In this document: positions 39,337 to 51,440 of the stretch, in pieces
How positions within the stretch are numbered: position 1 is the first letter of the stretch
Layout of the letters: each line of letters opens with the position of its first letter
Origin: Rostratula benghalensis
Taxonomy: Eukaryota > Chordata > Aves > Charadriiformes > Rostratulidae
Assembly (NCBI GenBank): GCA_013399305.1
Contig: VXAI01000136.1
Location: 1,546,195-1,610,194 of the forward strand
DNA: 64,000 bases
Direction: 5' to 3'
Made by a program: the position numbers and the translations under genes
The notes under the pieces: model-generated
Seen by the model: the letters and a program-made list of their open reading frames with translations, nothing else
Database searches by the model: none
Told to the model about the DNA's origin: nothing

Positions 39337-40559
39337 CTATGCCTCCCTGTCAAGGCCCTGGTGAAAAATGCATGCTATTGTTTCATAAAAGACCTTTCTG
39401 GAGAATATAAAGCTCTACATCATCTTCACTAGGGTTTGGGCATGAATGATATCACCACAGCTGGCATATATTGAAAAAGACCCAGCTGAAGTTATGAAAC
39501 TTCATGACATGAAACACTGATTGATCTGTCTGCAAAGTAGGGCTTAATCTGCTTCTAATATTTCCTGACTCCCTTCACTGCCAAGGGTTCCCAAGGGAAA
39601 CTGTAGGGCTGCTAAACATAACCTTCTCCTGGTGGAGAGGATAGAGAGCTTTGTGTTCTCCAGGGATTATTTGGATTGCATCTTTTTGCCTTTGTTGCAT
39701 AAAAAAAAAGGCAAAGGTTTTAGCTTCCCCAGGTTTGATTCACTTCTCACTCACCTTGGGAGAAATCATATAAAACTGCAAAAGCAGTTTAAAAAATTGT
39801 TGTGGGAGAGGAATTGGTTCCTATACTTTAAATGGAAGGGGCTAGAGAGGACAAGAAAGAAAAACTGTGACATTTTCCAGTTCTGATTTCTATTACCTAT
39901 GTTACTCATGAAATTAAATGTGGTCTGAAACAAACTGTAGCCCAAAGTGACATGGTATACACAGAATGAAATCAGGTAACTGCTGTGGGAACACCTCATA
40001 CTGCCACTTAGGGGATAGCAGTGCTTGGCCTTGTTAAAGTAAGTGCTGAGCTTGTTCCTGCTGGATCCTTTCAGGTCCCCTAAAGTAATCTCTGCTCAAA
40101 CACACTTGAGGCAAAGAGATTATACAGTAAGCTTTCTCCTTTTAAAGTCTAACACTGTAAATAACACAGTCCACTCTAATTAGCTTTTGTAAACGTGCAG
40201 CCAGCAGTCGTGTAACAACAGAAACGAGCAGTGAGCAATGCAGCCATCCACTGCTGCAGGCAAAACATCCTGGAGTATTTGCCTGAACGATGCCATTACA
40301 GTAATAGTGCAGGGTATAAACTGCAGCCACCCCTTCCCTCGATACTCCAACCAAGTGACAAATCTTCCAGGTGACTCACTGGCAGCAAGACGCACACTCC
40401 TGCGCCAAATCCGCTCTTGGGTAGAGAGACTGGAGAGTCTGGACTTTCTAGTGCAGCGCTACCAAGCTGTGAAAATATTTCCAAGCAAATATTTGGACTT
40501 CTTTATTGATGATCAGCCCAGGGTTTCTCAGGCAGAAAAATGCTTTCTCTGCTTGTTTG

Positions 40560-40618
40560 NNNNNNNNNNNNNNNNNNNNNNNNNNNNNNNNNNNNNNNNN
40601 NNNNNNNNNNNNNNNNNN
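40560..40618. other. Assembly gap of 59 N
   Basis: Fifty-nine undetermined bases are flanked by GCTTGTTTG on the left and GGGGTTG plus a T run on the right. Both flanks look like the edges of a T/G low-complexity tract, so the gap probably hides another such tract. The real length need not be 59. An open frame drawn through it (40,238-40,777) is meaningless. Confidence 0.98.
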
Positions 40619-41301
40619 GGGGTTGTTTTTTTTTTTTTAATTAGGGATCTCTGTCCTGTATATCTGGCCCAATATTACTTTTATATTAATCTTATTATTA
40701 CTACCTTTCTCAGTGGTGTAGGTAGTCACCAAGATGGGGCCTCAAAACAGAAAGGATTCTATTGCCCAAGTTTTTGAATATTTAGTCTTCAGAGGCAAAA
40801 CTGCAGAGAGCTCCTAATTTATGAGCATTTAAATTGCCACAGTGCAAAATCTTCTAAGTTTAGATTATTTTAGACATGATGAGCAATGACAAATCGAGCT
40901 TTCCAGTTATGAACCATCTCTAGGAAGAATACCTTCCTGTTTGGGGAGATACTGATATAACATTTCTTCCTTTTAAACTTAATTAGATTTTTAAGAACAA
41001 AGGTAATAAAACTCTTTTACAACTTCAAAGGTTTTCATGGTCTCCCACTTTCAGAGCACATAGCACTCTCCACAGCAGAACTGCTGTCCAAAGCACCTTG
41101 CTGGAGGAGAACAAACCCAGCCAGAGGCCAAAAAGGGCAGCAGTTGGTCCCTGTTTCAGTGCCACTGTAAATCTTTCCTGTAACCAAGATTGTAAGAGCC
41201 CATCCCAAACAAACTGAACTGAGGGAAGCAAAATCCAGGAGGTCAGTAAAAAAGAAGTTATATGTAGGCAGAAAACACATTTAGTTTATATCAGTTAAAG
41301 G

Positions 41302-41340
41302 GAAAAAAAAACCAACAAACCCACCAAAAACCAAACAACC
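41302..41340. repeat. A/C-only low-complexity tract
   Basis: A9 is followed by CCAACAAACCCACCAAAAAC and similar words, ending before AGCATTC. It is the same class as the other A/C tracts. Confidence 0.85.
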
Positions 41341-44300
41341 AGCATTCTACCTGCTCTTTGGGTCCTTCTTGGAGCCCTTCCCTTATTCTGGAAAAGACTA
41401 AGGAAAAGGTTCTCAGTCTTCTCATTACTAAAACTGTCTTTGTTTCAGGAAGAGATCATTTAACATAGTTTGCTAATAACTAGAAATATTGTCTTTTCTT
41501 AATTTTTAGACATGATTATTTTAGTGAAATTCTTATTCCCATTTCTAAAGTAACAAGACTTCCAGTCCCCTTCTAATACCCCAGCTTAGCAGCTCTCTTG
41601 GGGCAGGATCCCACCAGACACCAGCTAACCCCTCTGTAACTGTTAGCAACTCTGACTCAAAGTCAGCTCTGCCACCTTTGTCCAAGCTTTTCAGCTCTCC
41701 TGAAGTTATAACTATTTATCCAGAACAAAATAATTCCATGGGAAATGTATTTTAAGAAAACATCCACCCGGTACACGTACTTGGTGGTCACCCATTTCCC
41801 AGGACCATTATTGATTCAGGCTTTATAACTTTTAGGCCTCTGAAGCATTTGTCCTTGTTAGTCATAGTGAATTTTTAGATGACATCTCTGTGTTTTATAA
41901 ATGGTTGACACTTCCTTTGGTTTGTGTTTGGGCCTTAGCAGTCCCTGTCGTAGCTTTCTTGGGGAAGAAGCTTCAAATGTTTTCTACTTGAAGTCGTTTC
42001 AAAGTTGAAAACAATATTAATTAACTCTCTACATCTTTTTCCTCTTGAAGAAGACATCACATGTCTTATTTATCTGGGAACACAGCTATCGACACAAACT
42101 TGAAGTTAGTTAGGCAACATTTCTAACATTTATAAAGTTAATTCAGTCTTCTTTAAATACTTTGTAGCTTGAGAGCATCTGTCACAAGTCTTTTTTGGCT
42201 TCCTTCATCCTTTTAACATCAACAGAGTCTGCCACACCCCCGAAGCCATCTGTGTATCTATCTCCTGTAAAATTTCTACAAGGGCTTTTGTTTCCCTTGA
42301 CCACCTACATCCCACAAATGGAAAACATCACTTTTATTTTTCTCTCTTAAGCCCCCACAGTATCACCCCCACCGCGGGGGAAGAAAGCCAGTCCCGAGGA
42401 AAGGTTGCCCTCTCCGTAGCCACGAGCCCTCAGTGGAAGTGGTGCAAGGTGGGTGGCTGCAGGGCATCCCTCTCTGAGAATGAAAAGAAGCAAGTGGACA
42501 GGCTGCTACAGCAGGGAGAAGTGGGGTCATGCACTGTCCAGGGTTCGCTGCCTCCCATTGCTAGTGTGATATTTTAGTATTAAACTGCAGTAACCCCGAA
42601 AAGCAAAACTATACTTTCCTTAAAACAAGTAGTTTACTTGGTCTCTGCTGGAGTTATGATCAAAGGGGTGATTCATTTGTTTTTGCTGAATCTCAGTTTT
42701 ATTCCACTGCATTTTTTTTTATTTTTTTTTATTCAGAAAACAAACCTGATCTGCATTGGCACTCAGAACTCAAACCAAAGCTTCCTCTGAGTTTTTTGAA
42801 GGTTCCAATTCCAATTTCCTTATAAACTTTCGTGGGGTTTTTTTTGTACTTCAAGAACCCATTCAGCAGTAAATCTATAATTCTCTAATGTATGAAAAAA
42901 TCTGTCTCTGGGATGGCCCCATCAGTTTGCAAACTGGTTTATAAAAAATAGTTCATAAATTTAGTGCCAGTAAGAACAATAAATATGTTTGGCCCCGTGG
43001 CTCAAAGCCAACTCAAGTCAGCCAAGCCTTTCCCACTAAACTCAGTAGCTCTCTTCATTGTTAGGTAAGGTTGAGATAAGTAACCAAAAAATTTTGTTAG
43101 AAAGATTTTTTTTGTCAGTTTGACCATTATTAACTCTGGATTTCAAATGTTGGGAATATATCCACGAGATAAAATTATTCCAAAAAAATTTTGTATGATT
43201 GTCATTGGGATATTTATTCTGTGGTTCTTTGAGGTGGGAAATTAAGACAGGTTTTGGAAGTGACTAGATCCAAGCCAGAACCAACCTCCAGTTTTTCCTT
43301 TTGTGCTTCAGGCTGCCTAGGTTTGCAGCATCCCTGCTGCTCCAGAGCTGGCCCTCCCTGGAGCATGGCAGCTGCTCACAGAGAAGCAGCCACTAGAGAG
43401 CATGAGGAGACCACTAACCTCTCCCTGTCTGATCTAGGTTGGGATGGAACCAGGTCTCCCGAGGCAGAAGGCTGGTCCTCTACGGCATCTTTATGTACTG
43501 CACCCTGCACACAAAGGCAAAAAACCAACAGAAATGTAAATCTTCAAAGGCAAAATAAAAGAGCATTGACCTTCAAGCTCAGTGTATTAAATGAAAGAGA
43601 GCATGAAAGCATCTCATCTCTATTGGGCCTTTCATATGGATATTATACATAAATGTCTGCATTAGCCATGTATTTGGACTCAATGGAAAGTCTTCAGTAT
43701 GGAGTACCTATAAATATTTATGTGTTGTTGGGAAACCTCTGAACATCATTGCTTTATGGTTATTTCTCCTGTGTAAAGCAGCCTACAAGACAGCAAAAGA
43801 AGGGATATGAAGGGAAGAAGTAAGACATGTTTAGTAGATTTGGAGGATAAAAGCAAAGCTAAATAATGAGTAAGCTATACAAGCAATTTGTTTAAATCAT
43901 TCTATAGACGTTTACTGTAGCAAAAGGAGAAATGGGAGACCTTTGGAATGACATAAAGAGCTCCAGAGTTTTTACCTTTATCTCTCTTATTTCATCTACA
44001 AATCAACCTTGGGAAACTATCTGAAATGAGTTTGTAAGGGTTGTATGAGGGTTTGTAACGTGCTTTTTACCGGGGCAGTGATTCCTTCTGTGAAACAGAA
44101 CGTGAAAATTTGGTGCATTATTCAAGGATGGAACAGAGTAGGAAGAAAAGAAATACATTTCCTTCACGCTGTGAGAAGAGCTGTCTTTTCCAGCAGTGAG
44201 GATGCGGACTGCAGGATGCTGATACGCTGAGGTTTTCTATGGGCTAAAAGCTTGACTGTTTTTATTAAGGGAAAAGGCAGATTCGAGGATGTCTCTGTGC

Positions 44301-46038
44301 TGAGCATGGCACAGAGCACACCCAGCAGTGGGTACCGGAATGGCCCCGGTTACGTCAGGTCTGGTGTCTCCACAGTGTGTCAGTGTTTCATGGCACTGTT
44401 CCAACAAGCAGCATTAAGTGGAAAATGCAGAAGTAGGAAAGACGTAGGAAAAATCCCCAAACCAACCCCAAACCCCAATCCCTTGTCCCACCACCTCCTA
44501 AACTAGGAATGGGCAAAATTGGGTGCAAGTTAAAATCCATAGTTCATGGTGGCAAAAGAGCTGCACCTCCAAAGAACAGTGAACTGTTGCTGTGTGTTCA
44601 ACCTGTGTAGTTGACACCAAGAGAATATGGTGTTTTGCTCCTGTAAAAAAACAGGAGGGATATTCCAATGATCTTGCCTGGCAACTAACTTTCCATCTGT
44701 GCCCTCACCGACTCCAAATACCCATGTATTGTTTCCATACAATATTAAGTTTAAAACCAATTAGGCCTCTATGTATAACAAACCTCCCACTCCCTTCTAG
44801 AACCTGGGGATCAGGACACAGGAGTAAAATTTCTCTGCTATTTCCTTAGCATGGCTCAGCTTCTCTGAAGGAACTTTCAGGCTATTCCCCAAATCACTGA
44901 GGTTCTTCAGCATCCAGGCTAAAGAGGGAGCAATCACTTGGTTTGTGCACATTTGTATTGAATGAGAAAGGTTGGGATTTGTTCAACTTAAAGGATATTG
45001 CATCAGGAGACAAGATTCTTATTGACACACACAATGAACTTGAGCACAATCAATTATAATCCAGTATAAAACTATTTTAACCATTAACATTAAAGCCAAG
45101 CGCAGAACCTCCACAGACAATCAAACCAAAGACAAAATCGAAGTACTCCCATGGCCTTTTGCCACGTGAGGTTTTAAAAATCACTTTTGGAAGTTTCATA
45201 GGGGGTTAAATTTCTAGAGTGACTTTTTCATATGCAGTGAGTTAAGTCTTGAGCCAGGAGAACAGTGGCTGGCAGGAAGGAGAGTGGAAAGACCACTCTC
45301 TGAAGTAAGGGGAACAGGACAAGGCTATGAGCAGTGTGTGTGCAGCCCTGCGAAGATGAAATGTGCTGTATGGTTGGTGCCATCCCCCTTGCACACGCAG
45401 ATGGTTTGTGGTAAGACTGTGGCTCTCTGCCAGTACACACTTCTCTAAGATTGCCCCAGGTTGCAGTACTGGGGGTTGGAGCCCACAGAGAGAGAGGACA
45501 CTGTCCTGCAGAGGTGGATGCTCCAGCAGCATCAGTAGATGTGGGGGATGCTTGTCTCATAACTGTGGTGGTAAGGCAGGCTGTAGATATGGCAGACCTG
45601 CTTGTGACAGCAGTGAGCATATGCTGTAAATGCTATGAAGAGTGTTACCATAGTGAGAGTGCAATGTGATGCTTTAGGTGGTGGAGACAGCAGTTGTCCT
45701 TAGGAGTAGGCTGCTACTGCCAGACAAGGAGATGATGGATTAGGTCCTGCTTCCCATGAACATTTCAGAGAACCCAAGTGAGGCATATGGACACAGCAAT
45801 TTGAGCTTTGCTTCTTGGAATAAGACTAGTAAGTGTGTGTCATTTCCTGCCACCCCATCAGTGAGAGCTCAGCAGGGCGGATTTTGAAGCAGGTACATGT
45901 GAGACACCAGCCAGGGTGTTTGCTAGAGCATCCCTGGGACCAGACAGGGAGGGCATTGGACTTTTTTGCTTTCTTGGAAGTCTATAGACAACAGGATTCT
46001 CATTAATAACTTGTATTTCACTTCATATTGGTAGGCAT

Positions 46039-46092
46039 AAAAAAAACCCCCAAAACAACGTAGCAGAAGAAGACATAAAAAAAAAAAAAAAA
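46039..46092. repeat. A/C tract plus A16 run
   Basis: AAAAAAAACCCCCAAAACAAC is followed, after about 18 bases, by a run of 16 A. Both are simple sequence. Confidence 0.85.
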
Positions 46093-46391
46093 GGGAAAAC
46101 CTGTCACTCCAGGAAGTCTGCAAGAAGAATGCTTCATAATTCAACTCATATGAATTGAGGTCAATCTTGGGAAACCAAGTTTGTATAAAAATAAATAAAT
46201 AAAAAAGCCAAGCAGTTATAGCTTTGTGACTCCTTTTGCTTTCAGCAGGAACAACGCGGTTGCCACAATCCCTATTTTTCCCTATTTCAGTTGTTTCCAG
46301 AGAGATAATCTTTTATGTTACAGGATTTAGCTATCACTAAGAGAAAGAGAGATTAAACACAAGTACAGAAGCTTTACTTTATGTAGAGGAT

Positions 46392-46424
<33 letters not shown>
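46392..46424. repeat. (TG)n(GA)n compound microsatellite
   Basis: About nine and a half TG units run directly into seven GA units. Further GTGTGT and GAGAGA patches follow at about 46,495-46,530. On the minus strand they yield SLSLSHTHTH-type artificial frames. Confidence 0.95.
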
Positions 46425-47160
46425 ACTTGTGCTGGAAAAAAAGAAAGGGTGAGACCAGAGAGCACACCAGAGGGTCCCTAAAAGGTGAGAATGCAAGTGT
46501 GTGTGACAGTGAGAGAGAGTGAGAAAGCAAGGAAAGGAGAAAAAGACCAGGAAAATACTTAACCATTCACAGCTAGGAAGTTTAACACTGCTACTCTTGG
46601 AAGATTGGTTGAAGGTTTGAAAGACCCACCGAGCGGGGCTGTTTGCTGCATTTTTCTGCCAGCTGTCCAGAAATGGTGGGACTGAAATCTCAAAAAGTGA
46701 TGTCTGAGAACCCATTAGATTTGTAGAAAGCGTTGCTGGGGAATCTTGTGGTGATTTTTTTTGTTTGTTGGTTTGGCTTTGGACAGAAAATGTTGTCCAC
46801 TCCATCAAAACAGTAAATTTTGGGGGTTTTCCCCTCTAGAAATCCACTTTCACGGAAGTTGAAGGTCACTGGCTGTTATCCTCAATTTCTACTGCAGGTC
46901 AGAGTCTTGGCCTGAATCAAGCTCAGGACGGTACAGTACACGGACCTGCTTTGTCTGAACCCTGGAGCAATGAGATTACAGCATATCCTGGAACTGTTGT
47001 CCATCTGGAAAGTCAAAGCCACAGGAGGTATTAGGAGCCTGAAGCATTCAAACTGAAACTCCTGTGAGGCTCTCTAGCTGTCAGGGAAGCTGATCAATGT
47101 TGGACCTGCTGGAACAACATGTTTTGACATTTCCAAAGCATATTTTAATTGCATGTTCTT

Positions 47161-47162
<2 letters not shown>

Positions 47163-47192
<30 letters not shown>
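47163..47192. repeat. (AC)15 microsatellite
   Basis: Fifteen uninterrupted AC units are bounded by TA on the left and GTATC on the right. It is probably length-polymorphic. Confidence 0.95.
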
Positions 47193-47194
<2 letters not shown>

Positions 47195-50100
47195 ATCTAT
47201 TAATTAATGTTGGCTCAATTGAGGCTGAAAACAAATGTGTAACCATTTAAATGTATCTTCTAACCAGCTCTAGATAACATGAAATGTGCTATCATCATAT
47301 TGTTCGCTCTCCTTGTATATAATTTTAGGACAGACAGCAATGAGAAAAAATTATGATGGATTAGTACCCCTTGCCCTTTCCTCCCCTTCTGCCCCATATA
47401 GTCATCAACCATATATAGGCTGATCACTTAAGACTTATAAAGATATACCTATTTAATAGGCTTTTGTGTATCTCAAAAAACAAGGTTTGACTCCATGTAG
47501 TCATGTGCCAGCGTGGGCAATACGTTTGCTGAAGGGGCATCCAGGGAATTACACATAACAGCTTGAACAAAACACTGTGATGATGTACAAGGTTTTAGAA
47601 AGATTCACAAATTTTGATCTCCATCAGTGCATGATTATGATGTTTGTGTGCATCTTCCAGGTGCTGTTGCATGTGAATTTCATTATAAATTGTCTTCACA
47701 AGGTCAAACAAAACATGGTTGTTTACTGGCTTCCAGGAGGGAATGGAAGGTTTGGTGGGGTTTTTTTTCAGTTTGGAGACATAATGTGTGCATTGCACCA
47801 AATTCTTTGGCTTGGTATTTCACCTCTGTTCATTGTTTAAATAACAATGCAAAACAGCATGTAGTAAGATGTGGAGTTTGCAATATTTCTGAATAGAAAA
47901 TCCAAAATTAAATTTTTAATAATTATAACCTACTTTACAGTGTCTGCAATCTACTTTGATGTCAAGAGTATGATGGGTTTTTGTCAGACTGACAATGATC
48001 AATGCATCTGGCTTTCTTAATACATTCAGAAAGAGCACTCTATTGACTGGTATGAATGAAAGTGTGTGGATTAGAGTATTATAATTCTGTTGATGTGTTG
48101 TTCATTTTGTGTTATCAGTCAAGCATTCTCTTTCTCTAGATTTGACATCACTAAACTAACACTCAGTCCAGATGTTTTGATGTGTTATTGAAAAAGGCAG
48201 GATGCATGCTTCACATTAGAACTGTTTGGTATCATTATAAAGAGAATTAAAGAGAGATTATGTATTTGTCAGCATGTGCCCATGTGTTGCTGAGAGTGAG
48301 GGTTAAGTGCAACCATGCTGTTTCCTATTGATTCCTGTTACCTCTTTGAGAGTTCATTTTTGTTTCCAGACAAAGCCTCCCCAAGGGAAGAGTTAAATTG
48401 GCCAGCAGTGGAACATGCCAAGTAGTTCTTAAGGTTTGACTAACTGGCCAATTAGAAAATGCTGTGTTTTGGCAGTGAGTTAATAAAAGTGGACATGGGA
48501 AAGGAAGTGAGGGAGGCAATGACTGTTACTTAACAGCTTTCGTTGATAGCTGTGCCTCACAACTTGAAGGCTCCTACATTTAGAGTGGGATTTATCCTTT
48601 AAAATGTAGGCATTGAAAATATCAGCATGTACCTCACTCTAATCACTCTTTACAGTCAACAGACAACCAGTTTTCAGTAAAAAAAAAAAAATTAAAAAAA
48701 ACGTGCCTAAATTCACCTAATCTTAAATTAGATGTTAGCATGTGGACAGATTAATTGATTCCTCAATTCCGTTGACAGTGCAATGTGAGCTTTCACAGCT
48801 AGCTCTGGTATAGTCTGATCTTTAGGGTCACCTAAAATGAGTCCAAAGCCTCAGGTTTGCTGGGAGATGCCAGGGACCAGGTAAGTGTGTGGAGGTCAGG
48901 ACAGGCCAAGGCATAGCTTGATTTCACTCCGTTCCTTGTTTGTCCTCTGCTACAAGTGCACGGCATAAGCTAAAATCAGATACCATTGAATTTATTTCAT
49001 ATCATGGTGTAAGGGTGATGGAACATAACCAATGATCACCTTTTCCTTGGACATTGGCTTGCACTGCACATGATCTTTCACTGAGTGGGAAATCAGGGCC
49101 AGTGCCTCCTGTAAAAGGTAAAATATCCACACAGGTGATACCTCTGCTTGGAAAGATTAAAATAAAAGGCACAGTGAAACTGCCACACATTGTGTACTCC
49201 TCATTGTGCTACGGAAACAGCCCACATTCCTTTATAGAAGATATATTTGGAAAGCTGTCGAGTCAGGCTTACCATTTAATTAAGGCAGAGACTAAATGAA
49301 AGAACTATAATAAAATATTAACTACAAGGTAGATACTCCTACTTCTTAATCACACTGCCAGATCTGAAATACCCCAATGTGACAGCGTTAAGAAGTAAAG
49401 CAGTACCAAAGGTGGAAGATGGAGGAAGACCCTGCCACGTCCTGAATTAATCAGTCTCTAGATGGATCAACACTATATCTTCATGAAGCTTCCCAAAACA
49501 TAGACTGTAATATCCCAGCTTGCTTGCAAATTACTCATCAGTATCTGAGCATACCTACTCAGCATTAATTAAAGATTAATTAATGATTTATGGAAGATTC
49601 TAGGCTTCTCTTATGATTCTGCCTGGCTGGAAAAAATTCACAGCAATGAAAACCTGGCAATGAAAGAAAAGTTTTAAAATTTCAAATCCCTTCAATGCTA
49701 CATTGAATTTCTATTTATGACCATTTTCCTCTCAATCCTCCTCTTTGTAAGTACCATTTTGTTTGCAAATTCCCTTCAAGAGGGTGAGCAGAAAGGAGAG
49801 GTTTGCACCCTGAAGTGCACTGATCAAGAAAGGAAGTTCATCAGCGTTGTCAGGATTCATGCACACACTCATGTGATATTTTTAATAGCCCCAGCTATGG
49901 CAGTTGTATCTCTCCTGACAGGTTCAACTGTTCTTGCAAACAAAGCGAAGCAAAACAAAGAAGAAAGTACCAAAACAGTCTCCTCCCATAGACCAGAAAA
50001 CTTTCCCAGAGCTGTGGGTCCACTTCTGGAAACCACGTAGATGGTTTCATTTCCCAAATGGTGCATCACCAAGTTTCAGGGGACGAAAATCAGAAGGGAA

Positions 50101-50350
50101 GAAGTAGCCACATCAGCATATCTTAGGGACGACCAGAAAGATGAAGGAGAATAGTATCCTTCTCAAAAAGACCTAGAGTACATAATAATGGAGAACAGCA
50201 CCTGGCAAAATTTGGTCCCAATCTAATCTGAATTGGCAGTCCTTGTCTCCCATTAGACACATATTTCTGCCCACTGTGAAGAGTGGTTTCCTAACCTGTA
50301 ACCAAGGAACAAATGTTTGCGACATAGTCTGCCACCACTCTCAGATAACA

Positions 50351-50930
50351 AAATCACAGAGTGGGTGAGCTTTAAAGGTGACCTCTGGAGGTCATCTTGT
50401 CCAACCTTCCCTACCCTAGCAGGGAGACCTAGAGCTGGCTGTCTATGACCATGTCCAGACAGCTTTTGAATATCTCTAAAGACTGAGACTGCACTGAGGT
50501 GTGCCAGTGCTTGGTCACGCTCAGAGTAAAAAAGTGTGCTCAGATGGAACTTCTTCTGTTTCTGTTTGTGCCCATTGCCTCTGGTCTTGTCACTGGGCAC
50601 CACTGAAAAGACCCTTCTTTTCATCCTTCCTTCAGGAATCTATAAAAATTGATAAGAACCACTTCAGCATTCTCTCCTCTAGACTGAACAGTCCCAACTC
50701 TGCTGGCCTTTCCTCGTTAGAGAAACACTCAAAACCCCTTCAGCATCCTAGTGGCCCTTTGCTGGGCTCTGTCCAGTATGTCCATATTCCCCATGTACTG
50801 GGGAGCCCAGAACTGGACATCGTGTTCCAGGTGTGGTCTCACTGGCGTTGAGTAGAGCAGAAGGATCACTTCTCTCAATCTGTTGGCAATACCTTGTCCA
50901 GTGAAGCCAAGCATCTTCTTAGTATGAAAA
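50351..50930 (-). mobile_element. CR1 LINE 3' region, old copy, about 580 bp
   Basis: The plus strand opens AATCACAGAGTGGGTGAGC and GGAGGTCATCTTGTCCAACC, a degraded CR1 3' end. The minus-strand frame 50,729-50,962 contains IANRLREVILLLYSTPVRPH and LDRAQQRATRMLKGF, the conserved CR1 ORF2 segment after the RT core. Divergence is high and the 5' limit is uncertain by about 50 bp. A second old CR1 fragment follows 230 bp away in the same orientation. Confidence 0.88.
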
Positions 50931-51156
50931 TCACTGCCTAATGAGTTAAGCAAACCCTCCAAGGTTTCTGGGCATTGGTTGCTGGTTCAAAACTTGACTT
51001 TTATATGTATAACAAGTGGGAAAAGGGCTGGTTTTGTAAGATGGCACTATTCTGAAAATAAAACATATGCTAGTAAAAATAGTTGAAAATCCATACTGAA
51101 AATGGCAAATATATGTGTACAAGAAAAACTTTTGTTAATTTGACTGAGAAGAAAAA

Positions 51157-51440
51157 TCATAGAATTATTTGGTTTGGAAGAGATGTCACAATGTCACCTG
51201 GTTCAATCTCCTGTTGAGAGCAGGGCCAGACTTTAAAGTTAGTTAGAGATAAGGTTACATTAGGTCTCAGAGCTGCAAGGCTCATGGCCTTGTCCAGCTG
51301 AATTTTTAATATCTCCAGGAATGCAATTTCACAGCTTCTCTGTGGTGCTATTCCAATGCTGAGACATCATTGTGGGTTTTTTCCTTGCATTAAAGCAAAT
51401 TTTCCCTCACAACACCTCATGTCCATTGCTTCTTTCTTTT
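51157..51440 (-). mobile_element. CR1-like 3' end, strongly degraded
   Basis: AAATCATAGAATTATTTGGT and TTGGAAGAGATGTCAC match the reverse complement of a CR1 terminus. The following 250 bases keep scattered CR1 words: TCAATCTCCTG, TCTCCAGGAATG, CACAGCTTCTCTG, and TTTTCCCTCACAACACCTCA near the right end. No ORF2 protein is left. This appears to be the oldest CR1 piece in the window and could be an old fragment of a different CR1 subfamily. Confidence 0.72.

Larger units (their letters stand above)
36231..40559. other. Unique non-coding DNA
   Basis: No gene is recognised. The 126-codon plus frame at 37,276-37,656 lacks any domain. An A/C tract lies at 38,046-38,103 and a T/G tract at 39,283-39,336. 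The last 400 bases before the assembly gap (40,150-40,559) are richer in CpG than their surroundings and stay open in one plus-strand frame, but I do not recognise the peptide. Confidence 0.55.
40619..50350. other. Unique non-coding DNA with several microsatellites
   Basis: No gene is recognised. A/C tracts lie at 41,302-41,340, about 44,449-44,500 and 46,039-46,058, with a T/G tract at 46,754-46,780. A small CpG-containing G+C patch is at about 42,355-42,560. Overlapping frames on both strands at 45,228-45,669 reflect local G+C content. TTAATTAA-type motifs sit at 49,564-49,590. Confidence 0.55.

Noticed and set aside
40238..40777. 179-codon frame across the gap
   Set aside because: Fifty-nine undetermined bases lie inside, so the frame after the gap is arbitrary.
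43254..43652. 132-codon plus-strand frame
   Set aside because: No domain or splice context is recognised; the first half is G+C-rich and stop-poor by composition.
46374..46808. 144-codon minus-strand frame with SLSLSHTHTH
   Set aside because: The repeat comes from the (TG)n/(GA)n microsatellite; the remainder shows no domain.
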